NCBI GenBank assembly: GCA_910587895.1
Contig: CAJUOE010000056.1
Coordinates: forward strand, 1 to 22,458
From: an uncultured Lachnospiraceae bacterium
GTDB taxonomy: Bacteria > Bacillota > Clostridia > Lachnospirales > Lachnospiraceae
Length of the DNA stretch: 22,458 nt
Direction of reading: 5' to 3'
A program made the translations under genes and the position numbers. Positions 7,125 through 15,258 of the stretch are shown piece after piece. Within the stretch, counting starts at the first letter, position 1. Every line of letters begins with the position of its first letter. The notes under the pieces are model-generated. The model did no database searches and was not told the origin of the DNA. It saw only the letters and a program-made list of their open reading frames with translations.

Positions 7125-8045
7125 ATGAATAGTGCATATATAGGAAAACTTATGGAAATCGCACAGCAGGATCACAATGTGGTGCATCTTCTTGCAGACA
7201 GCGGAACAGGATATGATGAAATGTTCCGGAAAAATTTTCCGGATCAAATGTACAATTTTGGCATAGCGGAAGAAAACATGGTATCTGCGGCGGCAGGCAT
7301 GGCAACCGTGGGGAAGATTCCGTTTGCATTTACGGCAGGCGCATTTCTGGCATACCGTGCCATGGAGTTTATCAGGGATGACGTCTGTTTTCAGAATCTC
7401 AATGTAAAAATTGTCGGCATGGGCAGCGGCCTCTCCTGGAGCTCCCTTGGTCCGACCCACCATACGACAGAGGATATTTCTGTTCTCCGGGCGATTCCTG
7501 GCTTGACGTTATTGTCGCCGGCTACGCCTAATCAGGTTCGCGCATGTGTCCAAAAGGCGTATGAACATTTGGGACCCGTCTATATCAGGATTGGGATGAA
7601 CCGTGAGAAAGAATATTATGAGGAAAACTGTACCATAAGCGATTCCGGGATGGATGTCTGCCGGGAGGGCAGTGACGCCGTTTTATTCGTTACAGGCAGC
7701 ATCCTTGAGGAAGTTATGGCAGCGGCGGATTTACTGGAAACCGAGGGCATTTCTGTTAAAATCATAAATGTTGTCTCGTTGAAACCGTTTTCAGCCAGAG
7801 AGGCTATTTCCTGTATAGGGGAGATCCCAAATGTCTTTACGGTGGAGGAACACAATATATATGGCGGCCTGGGCGGGATTTTAGCGGAAACGGTTGCCTA
7901 TAACGGTCTTTATGCCAGGGTACATCCGATTGGAATAACCGATTGTTTTGCAGAAGGATACGGAACGCATGTTTTGGTCCGGAAGGCGAATGCGCTTGAC
8001 AGCGTCCATATTTGCCAGAAAATCAGGGAGCGTATGAAAGAATGA
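7125..8045 (+). CDS. Transketolase, C-terminal subunit (pyrimidine-binding half)
   Basis: 306 residues; ATG three bases after the partner's stop, with GGAG just upstream. NFGIAEENMVSAAAGMA (44-60) carries the conserved glutamate (Glu49) that activates the thiamine ring. SSLGPTHHTTEDISVLRAIPGL matches the transketolase/DXS middle domain, and the C-terminal Rossmann-like domain starts near VLFVTGSILEE. No fused N-half is present, so it must pair with the upstream subunit. Split transketolases are common in Clostridia and often sit in specialised sugar or secondary pathways rather than the main pentose phosphate route. Its stop overlaps the next start (ATGA), so the pair and the hydratase are coupled. 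Family certain. Confidence 0.92.
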   Translation: MNSAYIGKLMEIAQQDHNVVHLLADSGTGYDEMFRKNFPDQMYNFGIAEENMVSAAAGMATVGKIPFAFTAGAFLAYRAMEFIRDDVCFQNLNVKIVGMGSGLSWSSLGPTHHTTEDISVLRAIPGLTLLSPATPNQVRACVQKAYEHLGPVYIRIGMNREKEYYEENCTISDSGMDVCREGSDAVLFVTGSILEEVMAAADLLETEGISVKIINVVSLKPFSAREAISCIGEIPNVFTVEEHNIYGGLGGILAETVAYNGLYARVHPIGITDCFAEGYGTHVLVRKANALDSVHICQKIRERMKE

Positions 8046-8470
8046 ATGAGTACAGGTTTGCAGATATTGCGATAGGAATGGAAGCATCATTCCAGAAGAC
8101 AATCACGACAGAGATGGAGGATGCCTTTCGGGAAATATCCGGGGATGAGAACCCTTTGCACCGGGACGACGCATTTGCCAGGGAAATAAGCGGCGGTAAA
8201 TTCTCAGGCCATGCGGCTTTTGGAATGCTTACGGCGTCCATGTATTCTACCATGGCGGGCATGTACCTTCCGGGAAAATACAGCCTGATACACAGTCTGG
8301 AAGAAGTTTCTTTTATGAAACCGGTGTTTGTCGGGGATCAATTGACCGTCTGTGGCAAGGTGGTTGATAAGCATGATGACCTTAAGTTAATCATACTCAA
8401 GGTTACCATTAAGAATCAGGATAATAAGACTGTATCCAGAGCCAGGATGAAAGTCCTGGTTATGAAATAA
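8042..8470 (+). CDS. MaoC-like hydratase/dehydratase
   Basis: 142 residues from ATG 8042, sharing ATGA with the upstream stop; an upstream in-frame alternative start at 8012 would lie deep in the transketolase gene and is disfavoured. The hot-dog hydratase motif is clear: FREISGDENPLHRDDAFA with Asp35 and His40, followed by a glycine-rich GGKFSGHAAFGML. Such enzymes interconvert (R)-3-hydroxyacyl and enoyl thioesters on CoA or ACP. Nineteen bases downstream is the ACP gene, so an ACP-bound substrate is likely. If FkbH makes glyceryl-ACP, loss of the 3-hydroxyl would give an enol of pyruvyl-ACP that a ketoreductase could turn into lactyl-ACP. That route is hypothetical. Family certain. Confidence 0.9.
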   Translation: MNEYRFADIAIGMEASFQKTITTEMEDAFREISGDENPLHRDDAFAREISGGKFSGHAAFGMLTASMYSTMAGMYLPGKYSLIHSLEEVSFMKPVFVGDQLTVCGKVVDKHDDLKLIILKVTIKNQDNKTVSRARMKVLVMK

Positions 8471-8489
8471 TTTTAAGGAGGACAAAAGA

Positions 8490-8732
8490 ATGACGAGAGA
8501 AGAAGTATATGAAAGGCTTAACAATGTGTTTCGGGAGGTATTGGACGATGATTCCATAGAGCTCCACGATGAAACGGTGGCGGATGATGTAGACGGCTGG
8601 GATTCCTTTGAACACATTAATCTTGTGGTAGGCGTTGAAGAAGAATTTGGGTTTAAGATTCCGATGGGAAAAGTCGTAACCATGAAAAATGTTGGTGAAA
8701 TGGTAGACATCATCATGGAGATGGGCAAATAA
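8490..8732 (+). CDS. Acyl carrier protein
   Basis: 80 residues, acidic, with AAGGAGG ahead of the ATG. The 4'-phosphopantetheine attachment site is Ser39 in GWDSFEHI, where most fatty-acid ACPs have DSL; the tryptophan before it (WDS) is typical of D-alanyl carrier DltC and of dedicated, non-fatty-acid carriers. Four-helix ACP pattern throughout. It is the last soluble gene before the MBOAT, the same carrier-then-MBOAT relation as DltC and DltB, though the dlt order differs. It should carry the acyl group built by the upstream enzymes. No phosphopantetheinyl transferase is encoded in the window. Confidence 0.93.
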   Translation: MTREEVYERLNNVFREVLDDDSIELHDETVADDVDGWDSFEHINLVVGVEEEFGFKIPMGKVVTMKNVGEMVDIIMEMGK

Positions 8733-8733
8733 C

Positions 8734-10269
8734 ATATCGATTACGTCATTTAGTTTTTTGGTATTAATTACAGCTGGCGTGGCGGTCTATTATATCCTTC
8801 CAAAATCATGGCAGTGGGTGGAATTATTACTCCTGAGCCTGATTTTCTATTATTTTGCAGCTACGCCTTATACGATCATCTATATGGTAATATCAACGGT
8901 GATTGCGTATATCTCAACTGTGTGGATGAGCAAATTGAAGGCGGCAAACCGTAAACCGGGATTGCCCCTGACCATTACCATAGCTGCCCTGGCGCTTAAT
9001 ATATTGATGTGGTTTGTGCTTAAGGGAAGGGAATTCTGGCTGCCAGTTGCAAGGAATATGTCCTGGACAAGCCTGGTCAGTATGCGATTGATTGCTGCCC
9101 TTGGCATGGGTTATTATACGCTCCAGGTATTGGGATATATTATTGATAATTATTGGGGGAATGTCGCTCCACAGAGGAATCCGTTAAAGTTATTTCTATT
9201 TGTCATATATTTTCCACAATTGACAACAGGACCTATTAGCCGGTACTCACAGTTAGAAACATTATATGAGAAACATAAGTTTCAATATCAGAACATTGCC
9301 TTCGGGGCGCAGAGAATTCTCTGGGGGTTTGTCAAGAAAATTGTTCTGGCTGAGAGAGTAGGTATTATAGTTTCTGCCATAACGGGCAATCCGGAATTGT
9401 ATCAGGGGTTCTATTCCTGGATTGCTATTTTGCTCTATCCGCTTCAAATGTATGCGGATTTTTCCGGATGCATGGATATTGTTCTCGGCGTATCGGAGCT
9501 TTTCGGGATTAAGCTGGCAGAGAATTTCAGGAATCCGTTTTTTGCAAGGACGTCTCAGGAGTTCTGGCAGAGATGGCATATTACTCTGGGAACATGGGCA
9601 AAAGATTACGTGCTTTATCCGCTGCTGAAATCCGGCATTATGGTAAAATTTGGCAAGCTTACAAGGAAAAAATTCGGAAGGAAGACCGGTAAATTCCTGG
9701 TAAACCTGGTTGGTATGTTTGTGTTATGGATGGTAATGGGTATCTGGCATGGCGGTTACCAATATATTGTGGGCGTAAGCCTGTGGTATTGGGTAGTGCT
9801 GATGCTTGGAGATTTGCTGTCGCCGCTTTTTACGAAGATTACCGGGAAATTAAATATGAAGACGGACAGTTTCGGCTGGCATTTCTTTCAGTCTGGGAGA
9901 ACGTACCTGATTTATGCCATCGGAGCTACGTTTTTTAATGTTGGAATATCTGGCGGGCTGGCTTTGCTTCAGGATGCAGGAAGGGTAATTGTGGAGAAAG
10001 GCTATGCGAACCTATGGATATTTTTTGACCATAGCATTCTTAATCTGGGAATTACATATGTAGATATCAATATTATTATTTTCGCTGTGATATTGCTTGT
10101 CCTTGTGGCGGTTTTACGTGAAAAATACGGATATGCCAGAACATGGATCAGCAATCAGAGTTTCCTGTTTCGTTGGGGAATCTGGCTGGGACTTTTTGTT
10201 TTTGTACTTATCTGGGGCAAATATGGCCCTGGGTATGATGCGGCAGAATTTATTTATCAGGGGTTTTAG
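8734..10269 (+). CDS. MBOAT family membrane-bound O-acyltransferase (DltB/AlgI-like)
   Basis: About 511 residues with ~11 hydrophobic helices. Conserved MBOAT features: FPQLTTGPISRYSQL, the block EFWQRWHITLGTWAKDYVLYPL, and MGIWHGG containing the catalytic-type histidine (His339 counted from 8734). DltB and AlgI relatives move an acyl group from a cytoplasmic carrier to an extracellular polymer. Start: no ATG exists. Homology-like sequence (SITSFSFLVLITAGVAVYYILP) extends upstream of the first standard start, TTG 8758, which lacks a ribosome-binding site. The expected initiator position is an ATA codon at 8734, one base after the ACP stop and eight bases after GGAGATGGG. I use 8734; 8758 is the conservative alternative. 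Five bases separate it from its SGNH partner. Confidence 0.93.
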   Translation: MSITSFSFLVLITAGVAVYYILPKSWQWVELLLLSLIFYYFAATPYTIIYMVISTVIAYISTVWMSKLKAANRKPGLPLTITIAALALNILMWFVLKGREFWLPVARNMSWTSLVSMRLIAALGMGYYTLQVLGYIIDNYWGNVAPQRNPLKLFLFVIYFPQLTTGPISRYSQLETLYEKHKFQYQNIAFGAQRILWGFVKKIVLAERVGIIVSAITGNPELYQGFYSWIAILLYPLQMYADFSGCMDIVLGVSELFGIKLAENFRNPFFARTSQEFWQRWHITLGTWAKDYVLYPLLKSGIMVKFGKLTRKKFGRKTGKFLVNLVGMFVLWMVMGIWHGGYQYIVGVSLWYWVVLMLGDLLSPLFTKITGKLNMKTDSFGWHFFQSGRTYLIYAIGATFFNVGISGGLALLQDAGRVIVEKGYANLWIFFDHSILNLGITYVDINIIIFAVILLVLVAVLREKYGYARTWISNQSFLFRWGIWLGLFVFVLIWGKYGPGYDAAEFIYQGF

Positions 10270-10274
10270 GTGCG

Positions 10275-11816
10275 ATGTTAAAGGAACGATTGAAAGAAAA
10301 TTATCAAAAAATAATAAAATTTATTGGATTTGTTGTCTTTTTGGCGATTGCCTTCCGGCTTTTTTGTAATGTGACCTATTTATTTAGAAGTGTTGCAAGC
10401 ATGAGCCGCCCCCATATTTCCGGCATGAAAAATGAGGAAAAGCTTGACATGGTGTATGTTGGCGGAAGCGCTGCATATGTATACTGGCAGCCGTTAAGGG
10501 CATGGAATGACTGTGGGTTTACATCATATAATTTTGCGACGGATGCAGTACAGGCGGAGAACCTGAAAGCTTATATGAAGGAGGTTCGGACTTCCCAGGA
10601 TCCACAGCTCTATGTGGTGGATGTGCGTGCCTTTGAGTATTATGGACAGGAAGAATTGGATATAAGGGAAGCGGGAATAAGAAACGGCACGGATAGTTTG
10701 GATATTACATCTCCTGAAAGATATGAATTATTGCAAAAATATTTTGCCAACAGATTTCCTGAGGAAGAAACGGATGGACTTTCTTTTTATCTTGACATAT
10801 CCAAGTATCATACGAATACGGATAATTTAGGTGTTGAACTGGCCTGGAAATATATAAACAACCATGGTACAAGTCCAAACAAAGGCTGGGAATGGATAGA
10901 TAGCTACGCATATTTGGAGGAGCCAGAGGATTTTGTGACGGATGAAAGGGCAGAATTGGCAGAGAACAGCAGGGATCTTTTGGAGGATCTGCTTGCTTAT
11001 TGCCAGAAGGAGGAGTTAAAGGTATTGTTTGTCGTCTGTCCTTACCATATAACAAAAGAGCAGTATGCGAAGTACAATACGATTGGGGACACGGTGAAGT
11101 CTTATGGTTTTGATTATTTGAATGCAAATGATCATTACTCTGATATGGAGCTGGACTTTACCACGGATTTTTATAACAGAAATCATGTAAATTTATATGG
11201 AGCAGAGAAGTATACGGCATTTTTGGAAGATTATATTTGCAGTAACTATTTCCTGCCGGATCATAGGAAGGATGCCGGATATGATTCATGGGATGAAGAT
11301 TACCAGCGGTTTTTGGAGGAGAAAAAGGGACACGCATGGTCTGTTCGGTATCTGGCGTCAGAGGTTAAGCGCGGGGAAAGGATTGGCGCCCGGATGAGGA
11401 AAACATCCCAAATAGCCGGGTGGAGCATTCTGGCGGAAGATGAAAGATATACATTGCTGATAGCGACGAATGGGGATTTTGACTGGCCAAATAAAATTGT
11501 GGATCAAAATATTTTGGCAAAATGGGAGTTGATGAATGGTGCGACCGATCAAATCCGGGTTGTCAGTGGTGAGGAAATGATATACACCAATGCACAGGAT
11601 GGAAAAAAGGGTTATAGCGGAACGCTTGGAACCTGGCAGGATATCACTTTCCATATGGGAGCCGGGAATAACCATTGTTTCCTGATGATTGATGATGAGG
11701 AAATACCCATGGGACGGGAAGGAATCAATGTTGTGGTATTTGATAATAATTACAGGACGATTGCCGATACCGTTTTCATAACCTGTGAAGATGGAGAGCT
11801 TGTTGTGAATCGTTAA
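10275..11816 (+). CDS. Membrane-anchored SGNH/DltD-like protein, probable acyltransfer partner of the MBOAT
   Basis: 513 residues. A basic N-terminus and one helix at about residues 14-34 anchor it, with the rest expected outside the membrane. VYVGGSAAYVYW places a candidate nucleophile at Ser65 in block I position. A late histidine motif FYNRNHVNLYGAEKYT (His304) matches the block V region of DltD-like proteins, although the aspartate usually three residues before His is asparagine (Asn301) with Asp298 nearby. The C-terminal ~170 residues (from ~350) form an extra beta-rich region not typical of DltD. MBOAT plus SGNH pairs acylate alginate, teichoic acid and other surface glycans. Last gene of the operon; no convincing terminator follows. 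Family likely, polymer unknown. Confidence 0.75.
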   Translation: MLKERLKENYQKIIKFIGFVVFLAIAFRLFCNVTYLFRSVASMSRPHISGMKNEEKLDMVYVGGSAAYVYWQPLRAWNDCGFTSYNFATDAVQAENLKAYMKEVRTSQDPQLYVVDVRAFEYYGQEELDIREAGIRNGTDSLDITSPERYELLQKYFANRFPEEETDGLSFYLDISKYHTNTDNLGVELAWKYINNHGTSPNKGWEWIDSYAYLEEPEDFVTDERAELAENSRDLLEDLLAYCQKEELKVLFVVCPYHITKEQYAKYNTIGDTVKSYGFDYLNANDHYSDMELDFTTDFYNRNHVNLYGAEKYTAFLEDYICSNYFLPDHRKDAGYDSWDEDYQRFLEEKKGHAWSVRYLASEVKRGERIGARMRKTSQIAGWSILAEDERYTLLIATNGDFDWPNKIVDQNILAKWELMNGATDQIRVVSGEEMIYTNAQDGKKGYSGTLGTWQDITFHMGAGNNHCFLMIDDEEIPMGREGINVVVFDNNYRTIADTVFITCEDGELVVNR

Positions 11817-11854
11817 GCATTGCGTGCCGTTTGTTTGCGTTTTCCCATTTGTGA

Positions 11855-11883
11855 TTGACTTTTCTGCCATACAAAAATATAAT
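11855..11883 (+). promoter_or_regulatory. Sigma-A promoter of hisS-aspS
   Basis: TTGACT (11855-11860), 17-base spacer, TATAAT (11878-11883). Start predicted near 11890, leaving a leader of about 80 bases before the hisS ATG. That is too short for a T-box, and no T-box or specifier hairpin is visible, so tRNA-responsive control is not supported. Confidence 0.9.
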
Positions 11884-11969
11884 AGCAAGTGACGCAGGAA
11901 GGTATTGTGAGATTAGCTGGCGAAGGAAAATGGATTGCTAAAGTTCAGCAGGAAAACGGAGGAGACATT

Positions 11970-13229
11970 ATGGCATTGGCGAAAAAGCCGGTAAACGGCA
12001 TGAAGGATATTTTACCGGAGGAGATGCAGATTCGGGATTATGTGATGAACGTGATAAAGGAAACGTACCGCAGTTTTGGTTTCACGCCCATCGAGACTCC
12101 CTGCATGGAGAATATTGCAAATCTCTCCAACAAACAGGGCGGAGAAAATGAAAAACTGATTTTCAAGGTGTTAAAACGCGGGGAAAAACTGAAACTGGAG
12201 ACGGCACAGACGGAAAATGACGTTGTGGATTATGGGATGCGTTACGATTTGACGGTTCCGCTTACGCGGTTCTATTCCAATAATGCCAACAACCTTCCGG
12301 CTCCTTTTAAGGCGCTGCAGATGGGAAATGTCTGGCGTGCGGATCGCCCGCAGAGAGGCAGGTACCGCCAGTTTATGCAGTGTGATATTGATATTTTGGG
12401 CGAGCCAGGCAACCTGGCTGAAATTGAATTGATTCTTGCAACGACGACGACGCTTGGCAGGCTGGGATTCAAAAACTTCCAGATTCGTATCAACGAGCGT
12501 CGAATTTTGAAGGCTATGGCGGCGTACAGCGGTTTTGCAGAGGAATCTTATGATACGGTCTTTATCATTCTGGATAAGATGGACAAGATAGGTCTTGAAG
12601 GTGTGGCAGAGGAGCTTGCAAAGAGCGGTTTTGCAAAGGAATCTATTGAGAAATACCTGGCGTTGTTCCAGAATATGGAAGGGAAAGAGGAAGTCGCGGA
12701 CGGCGTCGCTTATCTGGTTCAGGAATTAGGGGATTATCTTGATCCTAAGGTGGCAGAGAATTTAAGGGAGATTGCAGCAAGCGTCAACGCTACGAAAGAG
12801 GCGGATTTCGCACTGGTATTTGACCCCACGCTGGTGCGGGGCATGTCCTATTATACCGGTACGATTTTTGAGATTGCCATGCCGGAATTTGGCGGTAGCT
12901 GCGGCGGAGGCGGACGCTACGATGAGATGATAGGGAAATTCACCGGCAATAACGTTCCGGCCTGCGGATTTTCGATTGGATTTGAGCGTATTATCCTGCT
13001 TTTGATGGAACAGGGCTTTCAGGTACCAGGGCAGTCGGAGAAGATTGCCTACCTCGTGGAGAAGAATTGTCCGGGTGGAAAACTGGCGGAGGTTATCGCC
13101 GAGGCGCAGAAAGAACGGGCAAATGGGAAACAGGTGCTGGTTGCGAGAATGAACAAGAACAAGAAATTCCAGAAAGAAAAACTGAGTGCGGAAGGATATA
13201 CGCAGTTTAAGGAATTTTTTAACAGATAA
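11970..13229 (+). CDS. hisS: Histidine--tRNA ligase
   Basis: 419 residues from ATG 11970, chosen because GGAGGAG lies just upstream; an earlier in-frame ATG-less extension to 11889 overlaps the promoter's predicted start. Class II motif 2 is RADRPQRGRYRQF (123-135), and the histidine-specific blocks appear as LVRGMSYYTGTIFEI (288-302) and GGGGRYDEM (312-320). Motif 3 is GFSIGFERI (333-341). The C-terminal anticodon-binding domain (from ~355) is present. The usual LVRGLDYYT reads LVRGMSYYT, a variant block. All three parts needed for charging are there, so it is the enzyme rather than the HisZ regulator. Eleven bases separate it from aspS, the common Firmicutes hisS-aspS pair. Cytoplasmic. Confidence 0.95.
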   Translation: MALAKKPVNGMKDILPEEMQIRDYVMNVIKETYRSFGFTPIETPCMENIANLSNKQGGENEKLIFKVLKRGEKLKLETAQTENDVVDYGMRYDLTVPLTRFYSNNANNLPAPFKALQMGNVWRADRPQRGRYRQFMQCDIDILGEPGNLAEIELILATTTTLGRLGFKNFQIRINERRILKAMAAYSGFAEESYDTVFIILDKMDKIGLEGVAEELAKSGFAKESIEKYLALFQNMEGKEEVADGVAYLVQELGDYLDPKVAENLREIAASVNATKEADFALVFDPTLVRGMSYYTGTIFEIAMPEFGGSCGGGGRYDEMIGKFTGNNVPACGFSIGFERIILLLMEQGFQVPGQSEKIAYLVEKNCPGGKLAEVIAEAQKERANGKQVLVARMNKNKKFQKEKLSAEGYTQFKEFFNR

Positions 13230-13240
13230 GGAGGAAAATC

Positions 13241-15046
13241 ATGGCAGAGTCAATGAAAGGGCTGCACAGAAGCCACAGGTGTACGGAAGTTTCCAATGCC
13301 AATATCGGGGAAACGGTCACCGTCATGGGCTGGGTGCAGAAGAGAAGGAATCTTGGAAGTTTAGTTTTTATAGATTTGAGGGATCGCTCCGGCATTCTTC
13401 AGATTGTATTTGACGAACCCAAAGTGGGAAACGAGGGTTTTGCGAAAGCGGGAACTTTGCGGAACGAATTTGTGGTGGCAGTCACCGGTACCGTGGAAAA
13501 AAGAACGGCGGCGGTCAATGAAAGTTTAAAGACCGGGGATATTGAGGTGATTGCCACGGATATCCGTATCCTGTCGGAATCCGAGACGCCGCCATTTCCG
13601 ATTGAGGAGAATTCCCAGACCAGGGAAGACCTGCGTCTGCGTTACCGTTATCTGGATTTGCGCAGGCCGGATATCCAGAGGAATCTCATGATGAAGAGCA
13701 AAGTGGCAATGCTTTTGCGTAATTTTATGGAGAAAGAGGGATTTCTGGAAATTGAGACGCCAATCCTCACGAAATCTACGCCCGAGGGTGCGAGGGACTA
13801 CCTTGTGCCGAGCCGTGTTCACCCAGGGAATTTCTATGCGCTGCCGCAGTCGCCGCAGTTGTTTAAGCAGCTTTTGATGTGTGCCGGGTACGACCGCTAT
13901 TTTCAGATTGCACGCTGCTTTCGGGATGAGGATTTGCGCGCAGACCGCCAGCCGGAATTCACGCAGGCGGATATGGAGCTGTCTTTCGTGGATGTGGATG
14001 ATGTGATTAATGTCAATGAACGCCTGCTTCAATATGTATTTAAGGAGGCTATCGGCATTGACGTGCAGCTTCCGATTCCGCGCATGAGCTGGCAGGAGGC
14101 GATGGATCGTTTTGGCTCAGACAAGCCGGATAACCGTTTCGGCATGGAGCTTGTGGACGTCTCAGATGTCGTGGAAGGCTGCGGATTTGTCGTATTTACC
14201 GGGGCCCTGGAGCAGGGTGGCTCTGTCCGCGGCATTAACGCTAAGGGCCAGGGAGCCATGCCGCGCAAGAAGATAGATAAACTGGTGGAATTTGCCAAAG
14301 GTTACGGAGCGAAGGGTCTTGCATACCTTGCCGTGAATGAGGACGGTACTTACAAATCTTCTTTTGCAAAATTTATGGCGGAAGAAGAATTGAAAACTCT
14401 GGTGGAGAAGATGCAGGGAGAGCCGGGAGACCTGCTCTTGTTTGCAGCAGATAAGAATAAAGTTGTCTGGGACGTGCTGGGTGCGCTTCGTCTGGAGCTG
14501 GCGCGGCAGCTTGAACTGATGGATAAGAATCAGTATAGTTTCCTGTGGATTACGGAATTCCCGTTGCTGGAGTGGTCGGATGAGGAAAATCGTTTTATGG
14601 CGATGCACCATCCTTTCACAATGCCGATGGAGGAGGACTGGGATAAGATTGATTCTGACCCGGGCGCAGTCCGTGCCAAGGCATACGATATCGTCCTCAA
14701 TGGAACGGAGCTGGGAGGCGGATCTGTCCGTATCCATCAGAATGATATCCAGGAAAAAATGCTTGAGGTGCTCGGCTTTACGAAGGAGAGCGCGTATGAG
14801 CAGTTCGGATTTCTGTTAAACGCATTTTCCTATGGCGTTCCGCCTCATGCGGGGCTTGCTTATGGACTGGATCGTATGGTGATGCTGATGATGCAGTGCG
14901 ATTCCATCCGTGACGTGATTGCTTTCCCGAAGGCGAAGGATGCGTCCTGCCTGATGACGGATGCTCCGAACGTGGTAGATGAGAAACAGCTGGCAGAATT
15001 ATCCCTGTCCATTGAGGCTGTGGAGGAAGAAACCGAATCAGAATGA
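13241..15046 (+). CDS. aspS: Aspartate--tRNA ligase
   Basis: 601 residues, full length for the bacterial type; AAGGAGG precedes the ATG. Order: OB-fold anticodon domain (~15-110), class II core with YRYLDLRRP, QSPQ (203-206) and motif 2 ARCFRDEDLRADRQPEF (225-240), a GAD insertion (~300-420), and motif 3 AYGLDRMVMLM near residue 546. In the OB-fold the sequence KRRNLGSLVFIDLRDR has Leu38 where, as I recall, non-discriminating AspRS have His, so it probably charges only tRNA-Asp. Cotranscribed with hisS. No clear terminator follows in the 212-base gap to the next gene. Confidence 0.97.
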   Translation: MAESMKGLHRSHRCTEVSNANIGETVTVMGWVQKRRNLGSLVFIDLRDRSGILQIVFDEPKVGNEGFAKAGTLRNEFVVAVTGTVEKRTAAVNESLKTGDIEVIATDIRILSESETPPFPIEENSQTREDLRLRYRYLDLRRPDIQRNLMMKSKVAMLLRNFMEKEGFLEIETPILTKSTPEGARDYLVPSRVHPGNFYALPQSPQLFKQLLMCAGYDRYFQIARCFRDEDLRADRQPEFTQADMELSFVDVDDVINVNERLLQYVFKEAIGIDVQLPIPRMSWQEAMDRFGSDKPDNRFGMELVDVSDVVEGCGFVVFTGALEQGGSVRGINAKGQGAMPRKKIDKLVEFAKGYGAKGLAYLAVNEDGTYKSSFAKFMAEEELKTLVEKMQGEPGDLLLFAADKNKVVWDVLGALRLELARQLELMDKNQYSFLWITEFPLLEWSDEENRFMAMHHPFTMPMEEDWDKIDSDPGAVRAKAYDIVLNGTELGGGSVRIHQNDIQEKMLEVLGFTKESAYEQFGFLLNAFSYGVPPHAGLAYGLDRMVMLMMQCDSIRDVIAFPKAKDASCLMTDAPNVVDEKQLAELSLSIEAVEEETESE

Positions 15047-15183
15047 TACCAATGAAAGCATACTTTGGGGAAATTGCCCAAACCCGCGTAAAATGGCGGA
15101 TGCAACTGTAAGTTTACATGAAAATCTTCAAACGCAACACCAAATATGCAGACTTTACATGCCTGATATTGTAGAGTAGGGAT

Positions 15184-15194
15184 TGTTCAGAACA
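15184..15194. promoter_or_regulatory. Small palindrome upstream of the membrane XRE gene, possible operator
   Basis: TGTTCAGAACA is a perfect palindrome around its centre base, 65 bases before the ATG at 15259. The same gap has two copies of TTTACATG (15113-15120 and 15154-15161), 41 bases apart. I find no convincing -35/-10 pair here. Autoregulatory binding by the XRE protein is only a possibility. Confidence 0.25.
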
Positions 15195-15258
15195 GTAAAA
15201 TTTGAAAAGACCGAATGCGCAGAAGGGCTTTACAGGAATCAGGAAAGGAAGGACATAT

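Noticed and set aside
11817..11854. Search for a terminator after the FkbH-MBOAT operon
   Set aside because: Only T-rich sequence and no stable stem; read-through into hisS cannot be excluded.
11884..11969. T-box riboswitch upstream of hisS-aspS
   Set aside because: The leader is only about 80 bases and no specifier stem, T-box sequence or terminator is visible.
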